A stretch of DNA of 64,000 bases from Sisyra terminalis (taxonomy: Eukaryota; Arthropoda; Insecta; Neuroptera; Sisyridae). Location of the stretch: the NCBI GenBank assembly GCA_958496175.1, contig OY292280.1:1116001-1180000 (forward strand). The letters are read 5' to 3'. The notes beneath the pieces are model-generated. The model saw only the letters and a program-made list of their open reading frames with translations, had not been told where the DNA came from and did no database searches. Of the stretch, positions 46,953-58,589 are shown in pieces (the first letter of the stretch is position 1; each line of letters starts with the position of its first letter). The position numbers were made by a program, and so were the translations under genes.

Positions 46953-49900
46953 TTATTCGACAATGTAATCTTTGTAGTTTTTCATAGATTTCAGCTGCTT
47001 TTTGATCTGTTTGATTAAATCGAGCGGTTGAACAAGAATCGAGATTTCCAATCCGATTGCATTGAGTCGATCGCGAACCTCATTGTCTTTGGAGAAAAGA
47101 TTTAGGGGACGTCCATTAATTTCGGTGAGTACCCAGTTGGTAAACGCCAGATTGTTATGGGTGGGTGTGCGTTGCGACAACCCATGCTTTGCTACCAAAC
47201 TATTTGGAATCACTTCTTTTATCTCGGCCGTGTTCTGTTCCTGAACTATTCCTAGAGATTGGCCCTCCACTTCACGCTGTATAGCGAAAACACGTCCATA
47301 TGGAACTCGACGAATTATTACTGGAATCTACAAAAAAAAGATTGCAGTCAAATAACGAGAAATATCTAATCTTGTCATCATCAGTGATTCTCAAACAATG
47401 CGTTCCACTAAGCCACCACAACGTTCATTCATCCATTTTAGTGGCGAACATATGATTCATGACGTCATTGTTTTCGCTCATACAACTACACACAACGTTT
47501 ACAATGACTCTTTTGAATAGCTGATGAGAAATTGGCCCATAATGCTCACAAACTAGTGGAAAATAAAAAATATTCGCCGTGAGTTGTGGTCGTTTAGTGG
47601 AACGTAAAAAAAACCAAAGAGGGCTCTACCGCCTCTAAAGAGCTCTTGAACATTCTAAGGGGATAGCAGTGAAAAATATAATAATTTCAATTTTTCCTTT
47701 AGAAAATTCAATTAAGTCTTATTGGGTCAAAAGAGGGAAGAAGTACATGCAATTTTTTCCCCATAAAGGAGCTAAATGTATAATGTGTCAAGATGTGGCG
47801 CCGCCATAAGTGTGGCTGGAGTACTAATCTATATTATCATACATAATTAGTACTCCAGACACACTTGGTGTGGCGCCACATTTCCAATCATGCATTGCAT
47901 GATTGGAATACTTTTTTGTATATTATCTTACAAACAGGGTTCGTCTTCTTTTGTTTTAATAATTGAAGCAAATAAAAATCGAAATTGGAGGAACATTTTT
48001 AGGAAACAAATTTTAACCGAGGATGAGTAGTTGATCGTTTTTTTCAATTATTGCACTTACAAAACGAGAATTTGCTGTTTTTTGTAGAAGTTTATAAGCA
48101 TCGGCTGCTCGATTGACTCGAATTCCGTCAACAGCTTGAATTTGATCACCGATATGCAATAGAATGTATAATCGTGGATTTTCATTTTGTTTCCAGCCAG
48201 CCACCCTGAAAATTATAAATGCTGCAATGTAGACACTTAACGACCACAGAAAGTGATGTCATATGGTATGATCAGTAATGTTACGTAATATTCATGTGGG
48301 ATTGAATCAGGTACTCATGACATTACAGTGTAATCTCACTAATCCGGGGCTATTAAAAACCGGAGGGTGCCGGATTATTGGAATGTTTGGATTACTGGAT
48401 TATAGTGAAAAAGTCATAGGTAATGAATAAAATAAAGTATTTCATAGAAGAAATAAATGTATGCACAAGTATAGAGGGACGAAGGGTGCCGGATTATTGG
48501 ACGTGCCGATCTATCGAAGTGGCGGATTAGTGAGATTATACTGTACTAAAATTACTTTAACGTGTAACTGGTAATACTTACCAAACTGCTCCAAATGCAT
48601 CAACTAAAGCAATTGCATTGTTGCAGTCATTGGGACTTAGTTGGATCCGAACTCCACATGGATGCATTATTTCCTTCTGCAATCTCAAAACTTGTTGTTC
48701 CCGTAAAGTAAGGGTTGCTTCTCGCATCATATTCCTCGGCAATCCCCACACTTCATCATTAAACCGTTCATAATTCGAGGATGAATGCACTTCGTCATTT
48801 CTTTCGGTTCTCAAATTTCGGGAAGTTGTCGGAATGGTATTATCGCGAATTTCCAATCGAGATATATTCGGTGTTTCTGAAGTGCTAGGTGATGAACCAT
48901 TTCGAGAACTATCTACAACTAAATTGGAATGCCCTGAACGATTAGTTGTATCCTTATTGGCTACATTTGATATCACATTGGGGGAATCTCGACTTTGAGT
49001 ATTTTCATTCGATTTGATATCCTGGACGTAAACGATGCCGTAATGGGTGCATGAAGTGGAATCACCTGCGACACAGTGTTGACAGGAATCGATTGTTATA
49101 GAAGTTGCTACTGGTCGCTCTTCATCGTTTGGTTCTGGATATCTTGGACGATTAGAAATTTGACTATTAGATTCTGTACTGATCGCTGGAACTGGAATAA
49201 CTGGACGGGTTTCAGTACGAATTGCCTCGGTAGTTTCGGCCACCTGAATTACTGTTACATAAGGCTCGGATACAACACTGGGTGGATTTGGCAGTAAATT
49301 TCTTCTAAGAGCATTTCTCTGACTACTAAGCTCGGTCGAAACGTCACTTTCTCGAATATCACAGTTAGTTGAAGAACCTTCTTCTTCATTGGATGAATCT
49401 ACAAAAAGACGAAGACATCAAAAAGTGATTATAGTCCAATTTTCGGATAAGTACTTCTTGGGTTTGAGAGTTCAGTTCCTGGAGGAATAACAGTTGGAAC
49501 AGTCGGAGGAGGCGGCAGAGGTGATGTAGGGTCCCGTGTTGGTAAAAGAGGCGTTGATTTCAACTGTGGTAGAGCTGTGTACATGTTTTTGCACGGGGAC
49601 AGTATATGCATTTCAGTTAATTTCGTTCGCATCGTATCCACCCAATCCACCATTGCCTCCCGAGTGGGAGCAAGCAACCGAAGTACCTCCGAAGAGATCG
49701 TAATTGCAAACTCATACTCATTAAATTCCGAACAAATGGTCGGTGATATGTGATGTACATTGTTCAGATTTGTAAACCAAGTAGGACGGTGCAGAAGCGA
49801 CATCTTTCCATCAGTATAGGCCTCCAAATACGCTTCGGTGTCATCATGAATGCAGAATACGATCCAGTAACGTTCCGGTTTGGGCATAGACCAAAACACA

Positions 49901-51864
49901 CCCTTAACAAAAGAACATTCCCAAAAAAAACAATATTAATAATAGTTCTTACATCTACTTAAAAATTAATGCTGGATACATAGTTAAATGAAGAGGCTAC
50001 GAAACACCTATCCTAATATCTACACTATACTTGGCTACACCTTACAAAGTTCTGAATATTTCGGCTATTCCAGAAAACCACCAAATCATCCATAAAAAAG
50101 TTCCTTTTTGACCTCCCTCCTTCTTTTTGTTGGCCGATACTACCAAGTTAAAAATCCCCCCCTCGTGAAAATTCAAACTTTTGAAAACTCCTCTCCAATT
50201 GACTTTGAAAACTTCATCTTTTTTGCGTCTTTTTTTTCAAATTGGATATTTGTTTTCCAAAGATCCTCTCCATCTTCCACTATACTAAATTATCGGATCC
50301 CCCTCCCATAAAAAACGTCATTTCTGGAGCAGTAATGGCGAACCTATGACCCGTGGGTCAGACCAGAGACAAGAGACATAGAGAAGTTCAATTCAATGTT
50401 AAAAGTTTTAGCGTTTGGGAAGGCCACGTGATCAGAGCTTCTAGGAACCGGCACTTAAATGGCGCTGTACCAAAATTAGGTTTGACCATGCTTTATTTAG
50501 GAAAGAATTTATATTTGAAATTAATTAAGAAAAAATTAACATTTATTGGAGATAAACTATAACGTAATTGCATTCTAAATTCTCACTAGTATTTTGTAGT
50601 TCTATAGTCCAAATAAATGCTTTTAAGAAGAGCGGGGGCTAGGCTTCACCTCAATCTAGTGCAAAGTGATACTTTACATGACAATGCCATCTATCGGTTT
50701 ATTTTAGAAACGCTTAACCATATTTTTGGCTTTTATTTGAATTGAAGTTCTATATAAATCTCTCTTCTCTGAGTCAGACACTCACCCACGCATTTTTTTA
50801 ACTGACTCTTAATGTCTAGGCAACCATTTGCTTGTTATGTTTGTAGCAAGAGACTTCCATAACACTTGTATCGCCCCCTCTATGTTTCACCTTGTGAAAC
50901 ACTAATGGGCACCATGCATATTATTAAGATAATATAAAAGAAGGGGCTCATGTGTACTTTAGCACACCCACAATCTGGCAATGTTGCATTGTAAAAATGG
51001 CCTTGAGCCAAAAAATGTGTCATAATACAGCGCCGTCATAAGTGTGTCTAGAATACTAACTAACCGAAACTATGTACTTTTATGCTAACTGTCAAAATTA
51101 GTAATCTGGACACACTTGTGGCGGCGCCACATCTTGACACATTTCCCATCATTCGTTACAGGATTGAATACCTTCATTTATTTTATCTTAATGCACATTA
51201 GTGACCCACGGGCTACTACTAAAACAAATGAACATTCTTTGACCCACGCCTCAAAAAGGTTTGTCATCCTTTTTCTAGAAATGTCTCGAAAATGCAACGT
51301 TGCCAGATTTGACTGTTGTAAAAGCGACTAGAGTCGAAACAATACTAGAACACAATAGTCTTTCAAGGAACAAGCCCCAGAAATAAGAAGAAGAAATTAA
51401 AAAAATATTATCCATTTAGTAATAGTGTACCACGCAAACGAACTTGTGTGTAACAACTATTAATAAGTTCTATGACATTTAATAATACTTTACAGTTGGA
51501 AGATAGTAAAAAACATCTAATTTTGTAAGTATTTAGTTCATTTTATTCAAAGAAACAACTTTTGTTTTATAAGGCGCGAAAATTCAAATTTCACTATGAA
51601 ACTGATCCATATGGATTTTAGTGCTGGTGATGTCTTTGTTCACATTTCCACAGTAGAAGAATTTGAAGAATGATGGTGAAAGGGTTTCGTTTTTGTATTA
51701 ATTTAACGAGCATGGTATTGTTAGGGGATGAAATTACTTACAGGAGTTACTGGCGATTTGTCGCAATTCTGCGATATGACTTTGTTCAACCAGGCATTTT
51801 TGTAAATTTCCCGAAACAGGTGGTTAGAAAATTGTCGTTGAGGATCACTAGTGCTGTCGGCCAT
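46953..51864 (-). CDS. PH-domain plus two-PDZ-domain scaffold protein
   Basis: Coding exons 51864-51742, 49902-49455, 49398-48582, 48205-48061 and 47327-46953; 1908 nt, 635 aa, all phases consistent. A PH-like domain (about residues 22-134) begins NAWLNKV and contains PERYWIVFCI and the closing tryptophan helix MVDWVDTMRTKL. It is followed by Pro-rich and long Ser/Thr/Asn-rich segments (about 135-425) with no recognisable fold. A first PDZ-like domain (about 430-520) contains GVRIQLSP and LHIGDQIQAVDGIRV. A second PDZ-like domain (about 530-612) contains VLTEINGRPLNLF. The tail is basic and ends KNYKDYIVE. No signal peptide or membrane segment is seen. The likely role is a membrane-associated adaptor binding phosphoinositides and C-terminal peptide ligands; this is inference from the domains. 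It resembles an uncharacterised insect PH/PDZ protein (possibly the CG5004 type), but I am not sure of that name. Introns 1, 3 and 4 contain miniature transposons. Confidence 0.88.
47782..47884. mobile_element. Hairpin element with GTGGCGCC arms, in a PH/PDZ-gene intron
   Basis: ATGTGGCGCCGCCATAAGTG, then GAGTACTAAT, pairs with ATTAGTACTCCAGACACACT, then GGTGTGGCGCCACAT. A relative lies at 51014-51145. Confidence 0.72.
48326..48543. mobile_element. pogo-like miniature element, CAGTGTAATCTC tips, TA duplication
   Basis: Ends CAGTGTAATCTCACTAATCC and GGATTAGTGAGATTATACTG are inverted, flanked by TA at 48324-48325 and 48544-48545. Lies in the PH/PDZ-gene intron between exons 3 and 4. Same family as 13988-14149. 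Confidence 0.82.
50945..51009. mobile_element. 65-bp minimal GGCTCA element
   Basis: Left tip of the A variant through GGCAATGTTGCATTG, then directly TAAAAATGGCCTTGAGCC. Almost the whole interior and one core are deleted. Flanks AAAGAAGG and AAAAAATG match at 6 of 8. Confidence 0.68.
51014..51145. mobile_element. Second GTGGCGCC-type hairpin element
   Basis: AATGTGTCATAATACAGCGC, CGTCATAAGTGTGTCTAG and, at the right, CTGGACACACTTGTGGCGGC, then GCCACATCTTGACACATT. The tips TGTGTCA / TGACACA are inverted. Confidence 0.7.
51285..51400 (+). mobile_element. GGCTCA right-end fragment followed by a non-LTR-type tail
   Basis: AAAATGCAACGTTGCCAGAT, then GTAAAAGCGACTAGAG (B right end), then AGAACACAATAGTCTTTCAA, which resembles the tail at 14218 and 59460. 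Confidence 0.5.
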
Positions 51865-52349
51865 TTATAGCAGAAATTTTCCGGAACAACCATCAAGTGT
51901 CGCTATCCTTACCTACCAAATTTCAAACAAATGAGTACAAGATACCACTATACCAGAATTGTGCAACTTACTTCAATTGTTTAAACATTCAACAAATTAG
52001 AAATGTGCAAAAAAAATTGAGCAAATCAAGAAGTCGTCATCACCCCCCCTAATCCGTTTCGACTCAACACTATCTTACTATTAACTATTCGAATTTATTA
52101 TCCTACTAATACATTTCACTATTAAATATTCAATAATGTTTATTGTTTCAATTACATTAAATATATTTTCTAATTAATTTTCTCGTCAAACTCACAATAA
52201 AATGGCTAAAGCATGCGCTTTATAATTCCTCCTACTAAATGAGATTGGAGTATACAAGGCGAGTTTACTGGCTTGTAACCGACGAATTCACTAGCATGGC
52301 AGTTCACTCGCTTTCTGCACGTGCCATAAGGTATCGAGGTAGAAAATGC

Positions 52350-52573
52350 GGCTCATATTCCTTTAAAGTCGGTCAAAACCTGGCAACGTTGCATTTTCAA
52401 CTTTGTATTTAATTTGATTCGTGAATAAATCGGTCCATAATGAAAATTTGGCCATAAAAGAAAAAAGTATACTATATTAGAAATGAATTAACAAAAAAAT
52501 CATGAATAGAACAAAAAACCAAGTAGAAAATGCAACGTTGCAAGATTTGACGGTTCTAAAGGGCACATGAGCC
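52350..52573. mobile_element. GGCTCA foldback element, B type
   Basis: GGCTCATATTCCTTTAAAGT at the left and TTCTAAAGGGCACATGAGCC at the right, with both cores. Flanks GAAAATGC and GAAAATAT match at 6 of 8. Confidence 0.75.
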
Positions 52574-52794
52574 GAAAATATAATACAAGTAGCTTTTTGA
52601 AGCACCAAAACCTTGCAACGTCTCATTTTTTGATGCTTCTGCAAACTACTTGTACCAAAAATACATCTGTTTATCGATATGTGTGAGCCGTGTTAGCTAT
52701 TTCAAATAATTTCGGTTAAAAAAGGCATAAAAATTCCATTAGAATCAATTAAAAGTCGTTTAAAATTATTAAACGCATTTTAAACATAATGTGT

Positions 52795-53005
52795 ATACAA
52801 CATATAGAATATATTGTGGTCCAATTTATGTAGTATAATTTAATATAATAATATATAAAAATCATACCATAAACATAAATTTGAACAGAAGTTCAAACAA
52901 AAATATTTGTGACATACTGCCCAGATACGTATTTTGATTGCCAAGCAATCTTCCTCAGTGGTCATCAAGTAGTTTAGATCACTCCGTAACGGCTTTGTGA
53001 TGATT
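52795..53005. mobile_element. Foldback element FB1, left half
   Basis: TATAGAATATATTGTGGTCC through TTGTGATGATT matches the left arm of FB1; the right arm is absent. Confidence 0.68.
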
Positions 53006-53916
53006 AATTTTTTGATTTGACATAATGATTTCAAATCCCTTTTTTCAACAGAGATGTCAACCTCTTTCGATACTTCTGAAACTATTATATAGTTTTCTTC
53101 TTTTTCGAAGTAGTTATAATTTTTTAATGAAAATGACATTTATTTTCAAGTAGTCATAACTTTACCTGAAGACGAACTCCTGGTTACTAATCCCCACGAC
53201 TACTGCTCGCTTCGCTCCCCAAGGTATAACTTTATAGTATCAATTGGAAGCTATTTCTTTAAAATTCACTATTCAATAACGAACTCTCATATATTATGCT
53301 AATAGCAGACATTTTCTTTATTTGCGCGAGTAAACTGGCTCCATATATTCAGCGTTTAATAAGCTCAATTAATTATTTATAAATGAGGTGAAATTATTCA
53401 GGGAAAAGAGTTCTCCTATGTTTACTTAAATAAACGGAATTATTTACACTTACCAAAGAAACAGAATGGAAGTTTTAAAGTGGCAAAATTGGCCTTACAT
53501 AATTTATAAATAGTTCCTATTAAACAATTAAATAAATAAAAAATATATAGATTTTAAGTTCCATCCATTTTATCATTTAAAATGCATTTTTGCTGACAAT
53601 ATTCTAAAACATATTTAAGCAAGCAACCTTATTAATCAACAAAATTAATTAGTTCAATGCCGAAGACCTACTAAATTCAATTGAAGATAAATTACGTCAC
53701 ACATCGTCCAAGGTCTTATGCTCAATTTACATGGAAATCTCAATTGACATAGGCCACCGCGAAAATTTGATCATTTGGAAACTTTTAAATATATGCAGAA
53801 TGTAAATAAGATACCTGTTCCTTTAAAGGACATGAGTGGCAACGTTCCATTGCTACTTTACTTTGCGAAAAAATCGACTAAAAATGAAAATTTAGCCACT
53901 AAAAAGTAAATTTTAG

Positions 53917-54141
53917 GGCTCATGTGTACTTTAGCACATCCACAATCTGGCAATGTTACCTTTTCGACTTTGTTTTTAATGTAATTCGCGATTAAAACGG
54001 TCCATAATAAAAATTTAGCCACAACAGAGAGAATTATACCATATTAGAATTAAATCAGCAAAAATATCGCGAATTAAATTTTAAAAAAAGTCGAAAATGC
54101 AACGTTGCCAGATTGTGGGTGTGCTAAAGTACACATGAACC
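53917..54141. mobile_element. GGCTCA foldback element, A type
   Basis: Full-length with both A tips (TGTACTTTAGCACATCC / GTGGGTGTGCTAAAGTACAC). Its left flank is itself the inner part of an older B-type arm (about 53830-53916); no clear target duplication. Confidence 0.72.
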
Positions 54142-54207
54142 CAACCGTTTATCGTTTTGATCGATTTTAATTAATATTAATGTGTTTTTAGTTATTATTT
54201 TACCGTC

Positions 54208-54355
54208 GCTTTGTATCTAGTAAGGTCTCTAACGACTCTAGGGTTAATAAAAATCCATAATCGAGAATTACTGAAAATATGCTTTGATACAAGGATTGAA
54301 CCCAAAACCTACCAGTTTTGGAGCGGTCACCTCGACCACTCGGCCACCAGTAGGC
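54208..54355 (-). mobile_element. tRNA-derived SINE (copy 3)
   Basis: On the minus strand the order is A box (TGGCCGAGTGGTCGAGG), B box (GGGTTCAATCCTTG), then AACCCTAGAGTCGTTAG. The A-rich tail is missing. Confidence 0.7.
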
Positions 54356-54996
54356 AAATATCAATAATGAAAAATACTATTTTGCTGCCATTAAAAATAA
54401 TTTGGGACCATTCATAAAAATGTGAATTTTTCATTAAATTTTATGTTTAAACTCGATTTCCATACCGAATTTAGCCTTAGGCCAATTGATTTTATCTAAA
54501 AAAAATATATTAAATTGATTTTTTTCACTTAATTATTACAAATGGACGTCGAAATAATTATATAATATTTATATAAATATTTTTTGATATCAAAATTGAA
54601 TTTCATGATTTTACCGACTTTCCGGACGGAAAGTCGAAAAAAATATTGACTGTTGAAACTTACGTGAAAAAATCAGCAATGGGAAGATTAGTGGTAGGGG
54701 TAATCCAAATTAAAAAGAAACAAAAGCGGAGAAACAATATTTTATTTACAAATAATATAAAAATCAAATCTAATCAACAATTTCACTGCAACTTAGTCAA
54801 AATATAAACATGATCAAACGCTATGACAAAACAGAACATAGACAAAACAGAAAATATCATATTTGTATTGTCAAAGTTCAATTTCACTTGTGCTTTTTCC
54901 AGTATATCGCTCATACTTTTATTAGTAAGTTTCGAAGTATACGACATAAGTACTTCGAGTTCTGTTTTATCCAGTGACAGATCAAATCAGGTCTAT

Positions 54997-55002
54997 TTTA
55001 TT
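54997..55002 (-). terminator. Candidate polyadenylation signal of Spt-I
   Basis: AATAAA on the coding strand about 145 nt past the Spt-I stop codon at 55144. It is the nearest canonical hexamer I found; chance occurrence cannot be excluded. Confidence 0.4.
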
Positions 55003-55143
55003 TGAATAATTATATAGAAGTACAGGCCCACCACACGTTTAACCGAAGAATAAATTGGGAGAACTTGATGGTTCCTAAAGACCAACTGTGCAATTTCTAT
55101 TTGTTTTGTGAATACTACAAGTTTCGAGAAGTTTCGTTTAGTA

Positions 55144-58100
55144 CTAAGAAGCGCAAATTGTTTGTAGTTCTTTGATGAAATCATCGATTTCGGTTTTCGT
55201 TAACAAAGCATTCACCGAGAGACGAATGCTGGGTCGATTTTTTCGAATTTCAATATCTTCCAGATAATTGGATAGGGTCAATGCATATCCTTTATTTTCA
55301 CACTAAAAACGAATAAAAACGATGGTGAACTATAGAAATCACAAGTGTCGACCATTAAGCTTACTTTCTTCACAATTGCGTTGAGAAATTCCTTGGCCTC
55401 GGAATCGTTTTTATTGTGGGCATATAAATGCTTAATGGGAGACAAGGGATAACTATTTTCTTCGATTTCGGGTATTTGTTGAAGTTTGTCGTGAAAGTAT
55501 TGACAATTTTCAGCAAGGTTGTTCAATATTTTCGGTTCATTTTCAATTAAATTTATCGCATCAATCGCTGTCTGCGTCAAACAGGGTGGACAAGACGCCG
55601 AAAAACAATAACCTAAAAGAAATGCAAATACAAAAGTTCCCATAAAAACTAAAACTGAACTAAAAATCTCGCACACATTACGTATTTCGATTGCTAAGCA
55701 ATCATCATTAGTGATCATTAAGCAGAATTGAATCTTTCCACAACTAATACGACTTGTGACTACTTAACTAAACATGCTTGGCAATCGAAATACGTAATTC
55801 TTCTACACATAAATCTTATTGGGACACAAGATTTAGTTTTATCACACGGCACTAACCTAGTCCAGACAAACGTTGGTGTTCAATAATAAAATGAGATCCA
55901 ACGCAAAAGCCACCAACAGAACCAATCGCTGTTTCTAAACTACCCATGATCAAATCAATTTCCCTTCTCTAAAATTAAAGAATTATTAATCATAATAAAA
56001 AAAAAATCCCGTTCCCCCTTTTTTATTTATTTACATCAACATTGAAATGTTCGGTGATCCCGCGACCCGTTTTCCCCAAAACTCCAAACGATATCGTTTC
56101 ATCCAGAAACATTCGTAATTTATATTTGGCGCGCAATTTGACTAATTCGGGCAACGGGCAAATTTCTCCAGTATTCATATATATTCCTTCCACCAGTAAA
56201 AATAGCCTCGTTTTCCTCGCTTTTTTGATATTCTTGAAAAAGAAATATAAAATTAATAACTTTGAATTAAGGGAAGAACAAGTTGAAGCATCGAAGAATA
56301 CAGGAAGAAGAAGAAAAATTATAATTCTGGAGCAAGGAGTAAAGGAATTTTCACCTCTGAACTTCGTTTTTGTTGTTCGATTAATAATCGTTCTAGATCT
56401 TCCATATCATTATGTTTGTAAAAATATACAGTGCTACGAGAAGCATCCAAACCCTTTTGTGCTGGAAAACTTAACATTTCATCCCTGAAAAAATAAACCA
56501 ATAAAAAACATAGAATTTACAAAACCAATAGGTTTTCTTACGTAAATATTATATCGTTTCGCTTACAGTAGGCAGGAATTGCCGAAGATATTGTACAAAA
56601 TGAATAAGAATAAACAACGGCCTCTTCCGCCCCCATAAATTCCGCTAAACGACTCTCCAAATCCAAATGAACATCGAGTGTCCCGTAAAACCCACGTGGC
56701 CCACAGGAACCTACCCCATACTTTTTTATTGTTCGTATCGCACTTTCCTGTATATCCCTGTTCTCCATCACCCCTAAATAATTGTGCGTTCCAAGGTTCA
56801 AACATCGGATATTCTGGAAGCCAAACCCACATTATACATAAAACAAAAGACGGTTTAAGTTCCATTTAGAACAATCAAATCTGGCAACGTTGCATTTTCT
56901 ACTATGTTTTTAATTTAATTTCAAAATAAATGGGCCTCAATAAAAATTTAGTGACAAATGAGTAAATTATACTATATTCTCTATTAAAAAAAGAAATTTA
57001 AAGGTATTTTACAATCATTACATTTAAAATGCCATCAGTAACTTTAAACGACTTCCAATGGGTTTTTAAACATTTAAAATACCTTTTTTAAAAGGGTTAT
57101 TATTGAATTAACAGAAAAATCGCGCATTAAATTAAAGGCTCAAGCCCCTTTTAGAACTAAGTAACATTGCCAAATTTGACGGTTCTAAAAGGATCATGAG
57201 CCAAATAATCACAAAGTATAAGGCTACCAACTCTCCAGTTTTAGTCCGGAGATTCCAGAAAAATAAGGTTTTCTCCAGACTCCAGTTTACAAAAATAATC
57301 TCCGGATTTTTTTAGGGTTACCAACTTCCCCATTTTAAACCGGAAACTCCAGAAAAATGTAATTTTTTCTTGACTCCAGTTTACAAAAACGATTTTCCAC
57401 ATTTTTCAATGTTAATAAAAAGCAAAATTTTCCACTGTTATCAAGCGATAACAATTGATTTTATAGTCAAAAAAAATATATTTATTATATTTCGAATATA
57501 GAATGAAGCAGTAAAGCTTGTGAACAATATCATTTAGAATACTTGCTAAATTTTTAAGACTGTTTTTTATTGAATACAACTCTCCGGATTTACTTATGCG
57601 TTCTCCGGATTTTCTATAATTTAAAATTGGTAACCCTAACTAAGTAGAAAATGCAATGTTGTCAGATATTGATGTCCTTGGAAGATTTGAACCAAAGGAT
57701 TAATATATGGGTTGTTTAAAGGTCGCCATTTGTCAGCCACATATGGGAGTAGTGATAGTAACGTCATACAGTAACGACTCCGCTTGATATTTTTTGAATG
57801 ATACTAAAGTTCCTTTTTTAAGGGATTTTTGGCTCAAGTGTACTTTAGATTTAATTCTTATATGGTATAATGCTCTCTTTTGTGGCTAAATTTTCATTAT
57901 GGACCGATTTAATCGGGAATTAAATTTAAAAAAATAGCCGAAAATGCAACGTTGTCAGATTGTGGGTGTGCTAAAGTACACATGAGCCGGATTTTTACTT
58001 CAGAACTCTAATAAATTGGAAGATATATGTGTTCTATACGAAATTAATATAGCCATGGCTATCGAAGGGAACCGAATTAATGGAAAAAATTGTAATATTT

Positions 58101-58589
58101 GTCACCGTTTTTATCACATTTATATCCCGTTTACATCACTTGTGATCCTAGTGTGATATCACTTTATTCCACTTTATGCACATCAAAGATCTGTGGAAGA
58201 CCTACTTACATTAACAGTCATATATTTCCCCAGTGTATCAGAAACTATTCGGGGAGATAATTTTTCGTGGTGGTCTGGAACATCCGTTATTAACGGTTCC
58301 GGTTTCCAGGCATTAAGCAGTCGTTTCCGTTCCTGAAACAGAAAATCGGTAATGAAAAATTAGGGGCTGAACGGGAAAAATGGGTTCCTACCTCTGCGGA
58401 AATCATTCGTTTTCGCATTGGACGCTTCATTAAGTACCAAATGGCAAACAAGCCGACGGCAATCTCCAAAATGGTAACAAGTGAGGCCTAAGTATAAGGA
58501 GTAATATTGAATGAGAAATATAATCAGATATAACACAAGATTGATATAACCTCCGTCAATTTGGTGATTATGAAACTGGATGGATCCAT
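55144..58589 (-). CDS. Spt-I: Serine palmitoyltransferase subunit 1 (SPTLC1/LCB1 type)
   Basis: Coding exons 58589-58551, 58487-58392, 58332-58210, 56813-56542, 56484-56355, 56232-56035, 55968-55857, 55612-55365 and 55302-55144; 1377 nt, 458 aa (human SPTLC1 has 473). A single N-terminal membrane segment (about 14-33) is followed by an alpha-oxoamine synthase fold. [14 protein letters not shown] (118-131) carries C123, equivalent to human C133, and V134, equivalent to V144; both are sites of hereditary sensory neuropathy mutations and both are intact. Further family blocks are [23 protein letters not shown] and [14 protein letters not shown]. The PLP lysine position reads [13 protein letters not shown] with no lysine, as expected for the non-catalytic subunit that partners the SPTLC2/lace subunit. 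Role: first step of sphingolipid synthesis in the ER, joining L-serine and palmitoyl-CoA to 3-ketosphinganine. Intron 3 (56814-58209) holds several miniature elements, and intron 6 holds a short foldback copy. The exon-1 donor (GTTATA) is a weak match. Confidence 0.94.
55672..55800. mobile_element. Foldback element FB1, short copy in an Spt-I intron
   Basis: Only the inner inverted part is present: ATTACGTATTTCGATTGCTA and GGCAATCGAAATACGTAATT. It lies between Spt-I exons 6 and 7, with the right tip 57 bp from the donor. Confidence 0.68.
56851..57202. mobile_element. GGCTCA elements, B type, interrupted by another repeat
   Basis: Left arm TTTAGAACAATCAAATCTGG, then CAACGTTGCATTTTC; right arm ends TTCTAAAAGGATCATGAGCC. 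The middle (about 57000-57095) is a copy of the CATTTAAAATGCC...CCAATGGGTTTTTAAA repeat. An internal GGCTCAAGCCCCTTTTAGAA shows a second left tip. In an Spt-I intron. Confidence 0.62.
57221..57640. mobile_element. TAGGGTTACCAA-tipped element with a partial duplicate
   Basis: The left end TTAGGGTTACCAACTTCCCC (57313) is inverted at the right as AAAATTGGTAACCCTAA, with repeated CTCCGGA(T/G) motifs inside. The first about 90 bp (57221-57312) duplicate the left end. In an Spt-I intron. Confidence 0.62.
57831..57988. mobile_element. GGCTCA element, A type, deleted left arm, perfect 8-bp duplication
   Basis: Left tip GGCTCAAGTGTACTTTAGA jumps straight to the interior; the right arm is complete. 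GGATTTTT at 57823-57830 is repeated exactly at 57989-57996, so the shortened element itself may have moved. In an Spt-I intron. Confidence 0.82.

Larger units (their letters stand above)
50331..51270. mobile_element. Possible large hAT-like element with TGGCGAACCTATGACCC end
   Basis: Left AGTAATGGCGAACCTATGAC, then CCGTGGGTCA; right GACCCACGCCTCAAAAAGG, then TTTGTCATCC, an imperfect inversion. An inverted fragment with the same end is at about 26358-26392. Other elements (50945, 51014) are nested inside. Confidence 0.4.
51865..55143. other. Intergenic between the PH/PDZ gene and Spt-I
   Basis: Positions 51865-52340 are the 5' flank of the PH/PDZ gene. Positions 53010-53800 and 54360-54990 are AT-rich with no gene or element recognised, apart from GACAAAACAGAACAT-type repeats near 54830 that also occur near 4300. 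Positions 55003-55143 are the probable Spt-I 3' UTR. Confidence 0.55.

Noticed and set aside
55613..55718. N-terminal part of the reading frame covering Spt-I exon 7
   Set aside because: It derives from the FB1 foldback copy in the intron; the acceptor at 55612 starts the exon.
56042..56488. Plus-strand 148-aa reading frame
   Set aside because: Antisense to two Spt-I exons and the intron between them.
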